A DNA stretch of 45,968 nucleotides from the IMG/VR virus record IMGVR_UViG_3300011432_000011, positions 1 through 45,968 of that record; one strand, given 5' to 3'. This document shows, piece by piece, positions 21,139 through 29,708 of the stretch (the first letter of the stretch is position 1; the number at the start of each line of letters is the position of its first letter). This stretch comes from a virus. Made by a program: the position numbers and the translations under genes. The notes beneath the pieces were generated by a model. The model was given only the letters and a program-made list of their open reading frames with translations, had not been told where the DNA came from and searched no databases.

Positions 21139-21185
21139 TGACCGTCCGCCGCATGGCCGTCCTCGATGAAAACTGCGCCAAATGA
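21138..21185 (+). CDS. Mini ORF, 15 aa, coupling portal to the next gene
   Basis: The ATG overlaps the portal stop (TAATG) and the stop overlaps the next start (ATGA). It encodes MTVRRMAVLDENCAK. It may serve only to carry ribosomes to the following gene. It is too short to support as a functional peptide. Confidence 0.3.
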   Translation: MTVRRMAVLDENCAK

Positions 21186-21493
21186 GACTTGACATCTGCA
21201 TCGCGACAGGAAACCCAGACACCGGGGCCGTCTCTTTGGGTTCGGTGTTTCTGGCTTTTGACGTGCCAGAAACTCGGCACGGCCTTAGCATCGCATTTCA
21301 GGTCATCAGTTGTTTTCTCTGGGATCACGACGACATCGTGACAATCAAGACGGTGACCAATCTGCCGAATGATATTGCGCTCAGGACGCGCGAGTTATGC
21401 AAGAGGTCAGTGGGGCGCAAGTCGTTAATTCTCGATAACGGCGTTAACTTCAATTCGCTAACGCCGCAGCAGATCGCAGTGAGGATCGGCTGA
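21182..21493 (+). CDS. Hypothetical protein, 103 aa
   Basis: No family recognised. It is a mixed alpha-beta protein (SLGSVFLAFDVPETRHGLSI, then LCKRSVGRKSLILDNGVN). It lies between portal and beta-propeller genes with overlaps at both ends, so it is probably a minor head component or assembly factor. Confidence 0.55.
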   Translation: MRLDICIATGNPDTGAVSLGSVFLAFDVPETRHGLSIAFQVISCFLWDHDDIVTIKTVTNLPNDIALRTRELCKRSVGRKSLILDNGVNFNSLTPQQIAVRIG

Positions 21494-22704
21494 TGGCGCG
21501 AATAGCATCAATGATTGCTAGCACCGGCATTACACAACTAACCGGGGCCGGAACGAACTATTTAGTTATAACTAACGGCGGCGTTCAGTACGCGGTTTTT
21601 GTGAACACTCCAACCGTTAGCACGACAAGGATTGACTTTAGCAAATCAACTGATGGCGGCGTGTCTTGGAGCACTCCTACTGCCGTGTCGTCATTCGGTG
21701 GAATAACGCAATTGTCGATCTGGTATGACCGATGGAGCGGGATTAGCGGCGACCTGATCCATTGCGCCTATGTTGGCACAACAGCCGACGCAACCACATA
21801 CAGGTCAATCGACGCGGCGAACAGCGACACATTGTCCAGTGAAATAACCATTTTTGATGGGGGCTCGACAGCAAACGGTGGTGCGCTTTCTATCACCAGG
21901 GCGCGCGGTGGTAACCTATACGTCAAGACGATGATTGATGCGGGCTCGGAGGGCGGGTTTTTCCGCTCAGTCGATGTCGGCGCGAATTGGACATCCCGCA
22001 CTGACAGTGAGGCGCTTGCGACGACTGACCAGTGGATTTTATTGCCCAGTTGGAACGCTGACGATCAAGACGCAATGATGTTCTTCTGGGATGCGTCGGC
22101 TGACGAGATTAGCCGCTGCCTTTACGATAACAGCGGAGACAGTTGGGCGGAAAGCTCCATAGCGGCAACGATGGTCGATCTGGCCGCCACCACGAATTAC
22201 CCGAACTTTGCTGCGGCGGTCGATACGACGAACAGCCGCAATCTATTGGCTGCATGGTCTGATAACGATATTGCAAACGCCGATCTTCGCGTTTGGCATG
22301 TGACGGAATCGGCGATCACAGAAGTCACCAACGTCATCACCAATTCTACGGACGACCAGGGGCTTTGCGGCATCTCGATAGATACATCCACCGAAGACTG
22401 GTATGTTTTCTATTTTGGCAACCCTGATGGCGGCGAAACCTACGCCACCATATTACAACTTTACTATAAGAAATCAACGGATGACGGCGCTACTTGGGGC
22501 AGCAACACGGCGGTTGACCCGGCTGGATTTAACGGCGCTTCTGGGTTGTTTGTTTGCCCAAGACAGGCCGCGTCGGCGCTTCCTTCTCTGCTGTATCGTG
22601 TAGGACCGGGAAACCTTACTGCCCCGTTGATTTTTAGTGGCGAAAAACCGACCGCCGGTAGTGCAGGCGGCGCTCATATTCTCGGTGGAACGGTGGTGCG
22701 CTGA
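21493..22704 (+). CDS. Asp-box (BNR) beta-propeller protein, sialidase-fold
   Basis: This 403-aa protein contains repeated Asp-box motifs S-x-D-x-G-x-x-W: KSTDGGVSWS (about 51-60), RSVDVGANWTS (about 158-168) and KKSTDDGATWGS (about 326-337). Such motifs mark six-bladed sialidase-like beta-propellers, which often bind or cleave glycans. The catalytic Arg triad of sialidases cannot be assigned by eye. Its place between portal and scaffold is unusual for a receptor-binding protein. It could be a head fibre, a decoration protein or part of the neck. Confidence 0.7.
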   Translation: MARIASMIASTGITQLTGAGTNYLVITNGGVQYAVFVNTPTVSTTRIDFSKSTDGGVSWSTPTAVSSFGGITQLSIWYDRWSGISGDLIHCAYVGTTADATTYRSIDAANSDTLSSEITIFDGGSTANGGALSITRARGGNLYVKTMIDAGSEGGFFRSVDVGANWTSRTDSEALATTDQWILLPSWNADDQDAMMFFWDASADEISRCLYDNSGDSWAESSIAATMVDLAATTNYPNFAAAVDTTNSRNLLAAWSDNDIANADLRVWHVTESAITEVTNVITNSTDDQGLCGISIDTSTEDWYVFYFGNPDGGETYATILQLYYKKSTDDGATWGSNTAVDPAGFNGASGLFVCPRQAASALPSLLYRVGPGNLTAPLIFSGEKPTAGSAGGAHILGGTVVR

Positions 22705-23507
22705 TGGGTGTTCCTTCTGGACCCTTCTATATCGACGACACGATGACCTTCACGGTGACAACGCATCGCTTCGACACTGGCGCTCTGACCGACGCTGACG
22801 CTGTTCCTCCATATCGCATCTATGAGGATGAAACCGGCACGGCGATCCTGACCGGCAACACGGCGAAGCTGGATGACGCCGGTACAACCGGATTCTACTC
22901 GGAACAGATCACGCTAAGCGCCGCTAACGGTTTTGAGGTCGGTAAGAGTTATGCGATTTATGTCACGGCCACCGTCAACTCTGTGGTTGGTGGGCAGTCA
23001 TTCAATTTCAAAGTGATTGCCACTCCGACCACGCCGCCGACTGCGGCTGTGATTGCGGATGCGGTATGGGACGAGGACGCCACCGGACACCAGACCGGAG
23101 GAACGTTCGGGCAAGCCATCGGCGATCCTGGCGCGGATACCACGACAATCTATCAGTCTGTCGTGACCGACGCGGCTGGCACCCATGTTGCGGCGGACAT
23201 TATTGCGATCAAGACGCAGACAGCCGCGATTGAAACCGACACGGCGGAAATCGGCGCGGCTGGTGCTGGTCTGACGAACATAAACTTGCCGAACCAAATT
23301 ATGGACATCGTCGGGAACATCACGGGCAATCTGTCCGGCTCCGTGGGTTCGGTTACCGGGCTAACAGCGTCCGATGTTGGTGCAATCAAGGCAAAGACCG
23401 ACAGCCTGGCATTCACTGTAGCCGGCCAAGTGGACGCGAATATCCAGTATGTCAACGACACCGAGGTAAACGGCGACGGTTCGCCAGGAACCGAATGGGG
23501 GCCGTAA
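22704..23507 (+). CDS. Virion structural protein, beta-rich
   Basis: This 267-aa protein has an N-terminal Ig-like beta domain (about 8-105: YIDDTMTFTVTTHRFDTGA to VGKSYAIYVTATVN). It continues with IADAVWDEDATGHQTGG, a motif common in phage structural proteins, and an Ala/Thr/Ile-rich helical stretch. It starts in a TGATG overlap. I infer a head decoration or head-fibre role from composition and from its place before the scaffold and capsid genes. Confidence 0.65.
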   Translation: MGVPSGPFYIDDTMTFTVTTHRFDTGALTDADAVPPYRIYEDETGTAILTGNTAKLDDAGTTGFYSEQITLSAANGFEVGKSYAIYVTATVNSVVGGQSFNFKVIATPTTPPTAAVIADAVWDEDATGHQTGGTFGQAIGDPGADTTTIYQSVVTDAAGTHVAADIIAIKTQTAAIETDTAEIGAAGAGLTNINLPNQIMDIVGNITGNLSGSVGSVTGLTASDVGAIKAKTDSLAFTVAGQVDANIQYVNDTEVNGDGSPGTEWGP

Positions 23508-23981
23508 GTGGCCTCCACATGGGGTTCATCCTGGGGCACTAGCTGGGCGACTTCGTGGGATCGCTCTGTCGTTATACCGCCCGCGGCGCCATCAGGTGCA
23601 GGCTGGCCGACCAAGCAACGCTACACACGGGAAGAACACGAAGCAATCCGAAAGCGTCAGCGTCCCTTCGGGCGCGAACGCTGGGAGGAAATGAAGGCTG
23701 CTGCTCGCGAGTTAGAGCGGGCAGCAGAGGAAGCCGAAGGCAAGCGTAAGAAAGCACTGGAGCGGGCTTCTAAGGAAGCCTCTGAGGCGATTGAGGCGGC
23801 GCGCGAGAGCGAACCCGCTGCCGACATTGAACGGCTGACCTCGCTGATTGAGTCCGCAAACCGGGCCAGCAAGACGGCAGAAATCATCAAGACCGCGAAC
23901 CTGGTTTCTGCCTTTGCCAAGGCGATGAAGCAACGCTTGGAAGACGACGAGGACGACGAAGTTGTGATGATGCTGCTATGA
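23508..23981 (+). CDS. Structural protein with N-terminal Trp repeats and a coiled coil
   Basis: This 157-aa GTG-started protein opens with short repeats WGSSWGTSWATSW and then a long charged helix (about 45-145, rich in Glu, Arg, Ala and Lys). The tail is acidic (EDDEDDE). Proteins of this layout occur next to capsid genes in podovirus-like operons; a role in head assembly or as a minor capsid component is plausible. Confidence 0.6.
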   Translation: MASTWGSSWGTSWATSWDRSVVIPPAAPSGAGWPTKQRYTREEHEAIRKRQRPFGRERWEEMKAAARELERAAEEAEGKRKKALERASKEASEAIEAARESEPAADIERLTSLIESANRASKTAEIIKTANLVSAFAKAMKQRLEDDEDDEVVMMLL

Positions 23982-24247
23982 ACGATCTACACGAAGACGA
24001 CCGCCGGGGCGTTCACGCCGAAACACTGTTGAATGACGAGCTTCTAAAAAGTGCATTTGAAACCCTCCGCTCCGAGTATCTGAGGGCGTGGGAAGAAAGC
24101 AAATACAACGCCACGGATGACCGTGAGCGTCTTTGGCAGGCCAGGCAGATCGTCGGCAAGGTCGAGACGCATCTAAAAGCAATAATTCAGGACGGGCGGC
24201 TGGCGCGCGCTCAACTGAACAGGGACTTAGCTCCCAAACGCGCCTAA
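23978..24247 (+). CDS. Small head-assembly-region protein, 89 aa
   Basis: An ATGA overlap with the upstream gene sets the start. The protein is helical: NDELLKSAFETLRSEYLRAW, then ERLWQARQIVGKVETHL. Proteins with this pattern lie just before scaffold genes in related operons. The function is unknown. Confidence 0.65.
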   Translation: MNDLHEDDRRGVHAETLLNDELLKSAFETLRSEYLRAWEESKYNATDDRERLWQARQIVGKVETHLKAIIQDGRLARAQLNRDLAPKRA

Positions 24248-24257
24248 GGAAAAATTT

Positions 24258-25373
24258 ATGTCTGAAGAAGCCGCAGCGGCACCAGCCGCTGAGCAATCTG
24301 TCACGCCCGTATCGCCGTCACCAGTGGCCCCCGCTGTAGAAAAGGGGACCAGCGTTGAAGGCGCAGCCAGGGCATTGACCGCCGCGCGTAACAAGGCGCT
24401 GGGCGAACCCGCTGCACCCAAGGATACACAACCGCGCGTCAACGGACGCTTTGCGGGATATGAGAATTCGGCCCTGGAAGGGGCAGAGGCTGGCCCGGAA
24501 ACGGTCCCCAGCGAGACGCAAGAGGACAGTCCGGCAGAAGAACTGCCGCCCATTGATCCTCCGCGCTCATGGTCGAAGGAAGAAAAGGAACTTTTCAACA
24601 GTCTCCCTCGCGAGATGCAAGAACGAACCGCAGAACGCGAGCGGCTAAGGGAAAACGACTTTCTCCAGAGACAGAACGCCGCCGCTGAAAAAACCAAGGC
24701 CCTTGAAGCCAAGGAGAAAGCAGCGGATGAGGCGAGAACGCAGTACGAGCAGGCCGCGCAAAACGCGCTTCAGGTTCTCCAACAGCAGCAGGCTTCCGAG
24801 TTCGCGGACATCAAGACGCAAGCCGATGTCCAGAAACTCGCCACGGAAGACCCATTCCGGTTCGTCCAGTGGCAGGCCCGCCAGCAGTTGATTTCGCATC
24901 AGGTTGCGGAGGTGCAAAACCTCCAAACTCAGCGAGAGCGCGAGAGCCAACAGCGGTTTCAATCGTGGTCGAAAGAGCAGGATTCCACATTCGAAAAGAT
25001 GTTTCCTGAGTTCTCCGACAAGGAAAAGGCACCCGCATTGCGAGCCAGCGTTGCGAAGTACCTGACCGACGAAATCGGCGTTCCTCAGGAAAGCATCTCC
25101 AAGCTTTGGAATACTGACACCTTCCGCGATGCCATGTGGCAGCGCGTCATCTATGACGCATCGCGATTTCACTCTGCACAGCAGAAAGCAAAGTCTGCCG
25201 TGCAGGCACCCAAACCCCCAGTTCAGCGACCGGGCACGTCGGCTCCCAAGGGACAACTGTTCCAGGAGTCGCTCGATGCAGCGCGTGAACGACTACAAGG
25301 CGCGAAGGGCGAGAAGGCAACAGATGCCGCCGTCGCTTGGATACAAGCCAAGCGCAAAGCCGCCTCGCGCTAA
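24258..25373 (+). CDS. Scaffolding protein
   Basis: This 371-aa acidic, Gln/Ala/Glu-rich protein lies directly before the major capsid gene. It has an unstructured Pro/Ala N-terminus and PPRSWSKEEKELFNSLP (about 100-116), a motif common in podovirus scaffolds. A long coiled coil (about 120-240) follows, and a basic C-terminus (AVAWIQAKRKAASR) typical of capsid-binding tails. The start has GGAAAAAT upstream. Confidence 0.85.
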   Translation: MSEEAAAAPAAEQSVTPVSPSPVAPAVEKGTSVEGAARALTAARNKALGEPAAPKDTQPRVNGRFAGYENSALEGAEAGPETVPSETQEDSPAEELPPIDPPRSWSKEEKELFNSLPREMQERTAERERLRENDFLQRQNAAAEKTKALEAKEKAADEARTQYEQAAQNALQVLQQQQASEFADIKTQADVQKLATEDPFRFVQWQARQQLISHQVAEVQNLQTQRERESQQRFQSWSKEQDSTFEKMFPEFSDKEKAPALRASVAKYLTDEIGVPQESISKLWNTDTFRDAMWQRVIYDASRFHSAQQKAKSAVQAPKPPVQRPGTSAPKGQLFQESLDAARERLQGAKGEKATDAAVAWIQAKRKAASR

Positions 25374-25388
25374 GAAAGGACTACGACT

Positions 25389-26345
25389 ATGGCTGTCGAT
25401 GCCGGTACCTTCCTGACGTACTCCGCGATTGGTAATCGCGAAGACCTGGAAGATGTTATCTACAATATCGACCCGACTGACACTCCGTTTGTTTCGGGTG
25501 TTGGCAAGACCAAAACTGCCGCCACACTCCACGAATGGCAGACGCAAGCCCTCGATGCGGTGAACTCTACTAACTCCGTGCTCGAAGGTGACGATGCGGC
25601 GACCGACACGCTGGTTGCGACCGTCCGTCTCGGCAACTACCACCAGATTTCCGACAAGGTAGCTCGCGTTGCGGGCACCCAGCGGGCGGTGGATCATGCT
25701 GGACGCGACGATGAGCTTGACTACCAAGTCGCGCTCAAGGGCAAGGAACTCAAGCGCGATATGGAAACCATCGCGCTGCGTAACCAGGCCCGCAATGCGG
25801 GCGCTCCCGGTACGCCTCGTGCGACTGCTGCGGTGTTGAGCTTTATCTACACCAACACCAGCAAGGGCACCAACGGTGCCGATCCGACCTCCAGCCCTCC
25901 GGGCTCGGGAACCAGAACGGACGGCTCTGCCCGTGCGTTCACCGAAGCTCAACTGAAGACCGTTCTTCAGTCGTGCTGGAACAACGGCGGCGACCCTGAC
26001 ACCATCATGGTCGGCGGCTTCAACAAGCAGCAGTTCTCGACCTTCACGGGTCGCGCTACTCCGATGGAGCAGGCCACCAGCCGCAAGATTGTGGCTGCGG
26101 TCGATTACTACGACTCCGACTTCGGCAAGCTTGAGGTGGTCGCTAACCGCTTCCAGCGTCCGACCGATGTTCTCGTCCTGCAAATGGACATGTGGAAGAT
26201 CGGCACCCTTCCGGGCCGCAACATGGCTTCGCTCCCGCTCGCCAAGACCGGCGACTCGGATCGTCGTCAGTTGCTCACGGAATGGACCGTTGTCGCCGGA
26301 AACCCGAAGGCCAACGGCGGCGTATTCGACGTTACCAGCGCCTAA
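25389..26345 (+). CDS. Major capsid protein, SU10/DUF5309 type
   Basis: This 318-aa protein has the N-terminal motif NREDLEDVIYNIDPTDTPF (about 17-35) and HEWQTQALDAV typical of the DUF5309 (SU10-like) HK97-fold capsid family. Within it lie NYHQISDKVARVAGTQRAV and KGKELKRDMETIALRN. It follows the scaffold by 16 bases with a strong ribosome binding site (AAGGA). A Ser/Pro/Gly-rich loop (about 158-175: ADPTSSPPGSGTRTDGS) may be exposed and is a possible attachment point for sugars. Confidence 0.9.
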   Translation: MAVDAGTFLTYSAIGNREDLEDVIYNIDPTDTPFVSGVGKTKTAATLHEWQTQALDAVNSTNSVLEGDDAATDTLVATVRLGNYHQISDKVARVAGTQRAVDHAGRDDELDYQVALKGKELKRDMETIALRNQARNAGAPGTPRATAAVLSFIYTNTSKGTNGADPTSSPPGSGTRTDGSARAFTEAQLKTVLQSCWNNGGDPDTIMVGGFNKQQFSTFTGRATPMEQATSRKIVAAVDYYDSDFGKLEVVANRFQRPTDVLVLQMDMWKIGTLPGRNMASLPLAKTGDSDRRQLLTEWTVVAGNPKANGGVFDVTSA

Positions 26346-26354
26346 AGGAGACTT

Positions 26355-27239
26355 ATGCCAGATGTGATCCCGACCGCTCTATCAGCGGACGAACTTAATA
26401 AACTCGCCATTGATCAAGGCATCGTTGAGAAGGACGAAGCACCACCAAAGCGACGAATATGCATGGCGGTACTTTCCTACACCGGCCAGCTCTTTATGCG
26501 GACGCACATGTGTCTCATGACTTCGGTCATGCAGTGCGCCGCGCAGGGCTGGGAGGTTAGCTTTGTCCATCGAGACGGTGATTCGATGGTGGCTCGTGGT
26601 CGCAACTATCTGGCATCTCAGTTTCTGGAAAACCCACAACTCGCCACTTCAACCGATCTGGTCTTTATCGACACAGATTTGGCTTGGGATGGAGACGAGT
26701 TTGTGAAGTTGTGTTCGCATCCCGTCGATGTCATCGGTGGGGCCTATCCCTACAAGGATGAAAGCGGAAACTTTCCACTCCGCTGGCCCCCCGATGGCTT
26801 GATGGAAGAAAACGGCCTTTGGCAAGTCGATGCCGTCACTCCTGGGTTCATGCGGGTAACCCGCAGCGCCCTTCAGAAGATGGCCAATCAGATGCCGTGG
26901 CTGCAATACAAAGACGGCCCAGACAAGGACGGCCAGCGAAGCTGGATGTTCTTTGACAATCTGCAACGCACAACTGGCGTTTACGACGAGGGCTATGTCT
27001 TTTGCGAGCGCTGGCGAACGCTTGGCGGGAAAGTCTGGCTCGATCCCGACATGAATATCACCCACATCGGAAACAAGGCGTACAACCACGGAACATTACG
27101 CCAGTGGCTAGACCGAAAATCAGCAACCGTAGACCGGCTGGAATCCGAATTCCCAGGGGTCCCTCCGTTGAAGCTCGTTGCAGCCGCTGTGAGCGGCGAC
27201 ATGAGCGAGCTGGAAGCTGAAAAGGCGTCAGCCGCATAA
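26355..27239 (+). CDS. Glycosyltransferase directly after the capsid gene
   Basis: This 294-aa protein has AVLSYTGQLFMRTHMCLM at the N-terminus (about 37-54), DLVFIDTDLAWDGDEFV (about 100-116) with a DxD motif, a VIGGAYPYKDE segment and a C-terminal DEGYVFCERWRTLGGKVWLD (about 213-232). The order fits a GT-A glycosyltransferase-like fold. It begins 9 bases after the capsid stop with AGGAG upstream, so it is expressed with the capsid. A plausible function is glycosylation of capsid or decoration proteins, as reported for some other phages; the acceptor cannot be read from sequence. Confidence 0.75.
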   Translation: MPDVIPTALSADELNKLAIDQGIVEKDEAPPKRRICMAVLSYTGQLFMRTHMCLMTSVMQCAAQGWEVSFVHRDGDSMVARGRNYLASQFLENPQLATSTDLVFIDTDLAWDGDEFVKLCSHPVDVIGGAYPYKDESGNFPLRWPPDGLMEENGLWQVDAVTPGFMRVTRSALQKMANQMPWLQYKDGPDKDGQRSWMFFDNLQRTTGVYDEGYVFCERWRTLGGKVWLDPDMNITHIGNKAYNHGTLRQWLDRKSATVDRLESEFPGVPPLKLVAAAVSGDMSELEAEKASAA

Positions 27240-27252
27240 GGAGAACAACTAA

Positions 27253-27657
27253 ATGGCCTACACTAAAATCAGTACCCTGACGGATCATGCCGTCGAGGTT
27301 TTCAACCCCGGCGCGGGGTCCGCGGGCGGGACGCACACCTACATCGCGGCCCCCTTCCGGGGGTTCGTGCAGGAGGTTGGCGTTGTGTTCGGAACCACCG
27401 TTACGTCAAACACGACGGTTGCGGCTAATATCGTCAAGTGGACGAGTTCGACGGCTTCGACTCTTACCGAAATCGTTTCCTCTACGCTTGGCGCGTTCAA
27501 CAGCGTCATGCTGTTGGCGGGCAACGTCGCTTCGGTCAGTCCGCCTTCGCCGGCTTATGTTGAGGCGGGCGACGTGGTTCGCATCACGACATCGGGCGCA
27601 GACGGAACGGCAACCAGCAAGGGCGGGACGATCTACACCTTCTTCCGGAAGGGGTAG
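27253..27657 (+). CDS. Small virion protein, beta-rich, 134 aa
   Basis: This Ser/Thr/Val-rich protein (NPGAGSAGGTHTYIAAPFRG, then VASVSPPSPAYVEAGDVVR) looks like a beta-sandwich capsid decoration or tail-surface protein. It lies two genes after the capsid with a good ribosome binding site (AAGGAG). Its many Ser and Thr would suit a glycosylation substrate; that is only a possibility. Confidence 0.65.
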   Translation: MAYTKISTLTDHAVEVFNPGAGSAGGTHTYIAAPFRGFVQEVGVVFGTTVTSNTTVAANIVKWTSSTASTLTEIVSSTLGAFNSVMLLAGNVASVSPPSPAYVEAGDVVRITTSGADGTATSKGGTIYTFFRKG

Positions 27658-27662
27658 ACCAC

Positions 27663-27986
27663 ATGTCCCACCATGAAGTTTACCGCATCGCCACGTCGCG
27701 CTTCCTGGCCGTTAACTCGGCTGGTGGCGCGGCGGCGTCCGTTACTTCGGTCGGCGCGCAGACCTATGCCGTTGATCTGACCTTTGTCACGGTCCCCATC
27801 GCTACTTCGGGGATCAGGTTTGCGATTAGCACCATAGGCGATGCAGCCGTCACTTCTAACACCGGCACATTGCTGCAAGCCAACGTGACGCGGCGCTACA
27901 CATGTACGCCTGGGCAGATTGTCCAGGCGGTTAGTCAAGACGCATCGGCGGTGGGCGTCTTCAATATCGTCGAGTTGACGAAGTGA
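27663..27986 (+). CDS. Small virion protein, beta-rich, 107 aa
   Basis: This protein (HHEVYRIATSRFLAVNSAGG, then ISTIGDAAVTSNTGTLLQAN) is similar in composition to its upstream neighbour and is probably a decoration or head-completion protein. It ends in a GTGA overlap with the next gene. No family recognised. Confidence 0.6.
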   Translation: MSHHEVYRIATSRFLAVNSAGGAAASVTSVGAQTYAVDLTFVTVPIATSGIRFAISTIGDAAVTSNTGTLLQANVTRRYTCTPGQIVQAVSQDASAVGVFNIVELTK

Positions 27987-28294
27987 AGACGGAAATCGTC
28001 AAGCTCTCGGAGAAGCGAAGCATCGCCGTTGTAACAACCGGCGATGTCGAGCCGATCCTAGAGCACAACAAAGTGCTTCGGACCCTTACCCAAAAGAACA
28101 CTGACGGGCTGAAGCATGTTGCGACCGTGCCCAACGAGGTTGCGGTCGGCTGGCTGAATGAAGAATGGAAGCGCGGCAATCAGCTCCGATACCTCTCGCA
28201 AGAGTGGAAGGAGTTGGTTGCCCGCAAACTCAAAGACCCTGACTGGGCACACCTTCGCGTTGATGGGCCGGTCTGGAGATCGGGGTACCGATGA
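27983..28294 (+). CDS. Hypothetical protein before the adaptor, 103 aa
   Basis: GTG start in a GTGA overlap. The sequence has KLSEKRSIAVVTTGDVEPIL and WLNEEWKRGNQLRYLSQEWK. Its conserved operon position between decoration-like genes and the adaptor suggests a minor head or neck role. No family recognised. Confidence 0.6.
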   Translation: MKTEIVKLSEKRSIAVVTTGDVEPILEHNKVLRTLTQKNTDGLKHVATVPNEVAVGWLNEEWKRGNQLRYLSQEWKELVARKLKDPDWAHLRVDGPVWRSGYR

Positions 28295-28932
28295 GCATTA
28301 CAACGTATTCCGAACTTCTTACGGCTGTTGGTTCGTACTTGGCACGTGACGACCTAACCTCCGCTATTCCTGATTTCGTCGTGCTGGCCGAGGCCAAGCT
28401 GAACCGCGATCTGAAATGCCGGCAGATGGAGACGCGCTCCACGACGGTGACGGACCCTGACGACGACGAGCCTGAATATGTTTCGCTCCCAAGCGACTTC
28501 CAGGAGATGCGGCGTATTCGGCTTTCCGATGTGTCTGGTAAACCTCGTCTGGAATATCTCAGCGGCGCACAGGCGGACGAGTATCGCTATGGCAGGGGCA
28601 ACGCTTCCGGCCAGCCGTCTCGCTTTACGATCATGGGCGATGAGCTTGAGCTGATCCCGACCCCAGACGGTGTTTATACAATCGAGATGGTGTACCGGAA
28701 ATATATCCCGGCGCTCGCAAGCAACTCGACAAACTGGCTCCTGACACTCGCTCCAGACGTTTACCTCTACGGCGCCCTCATGGAAGCCGCACCTTATCTG
28801 CACGAGGATTCGCGCATCGCGGTCTGGGGTCAGGGCTTCAGCGGTGCCATCGAACAACTCAACCGCCTTAGCACGATGGCGTCATACAATTCCGGCCCGA
28901 TGGCCGTGACGGTTACGGGGCCGACTCCGTGA
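28291..28932 (+). CDS. Head-tail adaptor protein (gp4-like)
   Basis: This 213-aa protein matches the phage adaptor pattern: TTYSELLTAVGSYLARDDL at the N-terminus, VLAEAKLNRDLKCRQMET, SLPSDFQEMRRIRLSD and a C-terminal YLYGALMEAAPYLHEDSRIA. In P22-like and Bcep22-like phages it forms a ring under the portal. It starts in an ATGA overlap. Confidence 0.85.
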   Translation: MSITTYSELLTAVGSYLARDDLTSAIPDFVVLAEAKLNRDLKCRQMETRSTTVTDPDDDEPEYVSLPSDFQEMRRIRLSDVSGKPRLEYLSGAQADEYRYGRGNASGQPSRFTIMGDELELIPTPDGVYTIEMVYRKYIPALASNSTNWLLTLAPDVYLYGALMEAAPYLHEDSRIAVWGQGFSGAIEQLNRLSTMASYNSGPMAVTVTGPTP

Positions 28933-29708
28933 CGTGGACTGAACGGACCCAACAGTCCGAGGCGTGGACAGAAATTCCCTCACGGACCATCTCTGCTGGC
29001 AATGACTCCTACACAAAGATTTTGCTGCACTTCGACGGGGGGTTTACCGATAGCAATGCAGGCGGCTCGGCACATACTTGGACCGCGATAGGCAACGCCC
29101 AAACAGACACGGCTATCAAGAAGTTCGGCACCGGGGCCGGATTGTTCGACGGCACCGGCGATTGGATTACAACACCGGCTCATGACGATTTTATCGTCGG
29201 TGCTTTAGACTTTACGCTCGAATGCTGGTTCAACTGCACCGGACCTGTCGGCTCATTTATGAATATCTGCGGGCAATCCGAGGGGGAATTTTTGGCCCCC
29301 GATACTTCGGTTTATTTGTACCGCTACAACACCGGAGAAATGGCTGGCGGGGTTGGTCAAGGCAGTTCCTACATTGAAACATATAGCACGACTAAATACT
29401 CGGACGTTCTAAACACGGGTTGGCATCACGCCGCATTTGTTCGTTCCGGCAACAACTTGCTTTTATTTATCGACGGCATTTTGCAGCCGGGAACCGAAAC
29501 AATTGTTGGCTCCGTCAATGCCAGCAATGGCGTTTTTGGAGTGGGCGCCGTTGCCGGTCTGCCCAATGAGTTTCAAGGTTTGGTTGACGAACTTCGGTTT
29601 TCCGTTGGCATCGCACGCTGGACGGAGAATTTTGTCGTACCGACTGCTCCCTATACCCACTGGGGCGAACGAACCAAACAATCTGAAACCTGGACTGTAG
29701 TCAGCTAA
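28929..29708 (+). CDS. LamG/concanavalin-like lectin-domain protein
   Basis: This 259-aa GTG-started protein is essentially one LamG-type jelly roll (about 25-245): KILLHFDGGFTDSNAGG, KKFGTGAGLFDGTGDWI, LDFTLECWFN, GWHHAAFVRSGNNLLLFIDG and VDELRFSVGIARWTENF. A closely related domain is inserted in the next gene, so the two arose by duplication. TERTQQSEAWT at the N-terminus recurs as GERTKQSETWT at the C-terminus. LamG folds bind carbohydrate, so an accessory adhesin on the tail is likely. Confidence 0.75.
   Translation: MTWTERTQQSEAWTEIPSRTISAGNDSYTKILLHFDGGFTDSNAGGSAHTWTAIGNAQTDTAIKKFGTGAGLFDGTGDWITTPAHDDFIVGALDFTLECWFNCTGPVGSFMNICGQSEGEFLAPDTSVYLYRYNTGEMAGGVGQGSSYIETYSTTKYSDVLNTGWHHAAFVRSGNNLLLFIDGILQPGTETIVGSVNASNGVFGVGAVAGLPNEFQGLVDELRFSVGIARWTENFVVPTAPYTHWGERTKQSETWTVVS
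29000..29655 (+). repeat. LamG coding repeat, copy 1
   Basis: The coding sequence for the LamG domain here is homologous over its length to 29854-30500. For example, both encode FGT-x2-GLFDGTGDWIT and DELR(F/L)SVGIARWT. The copies are diverged at third positions, so the duplication is not recent. Confidence 0.75.

Noticed and set aside
25293-26183. A 296-codon minus-strand ORF opposite the scaffold and capsid genes
   Set aside because: It is a shadow of the capsid gene: no family resemblance and no ribosome binding site, while the plus strand has a clear capsid protein.
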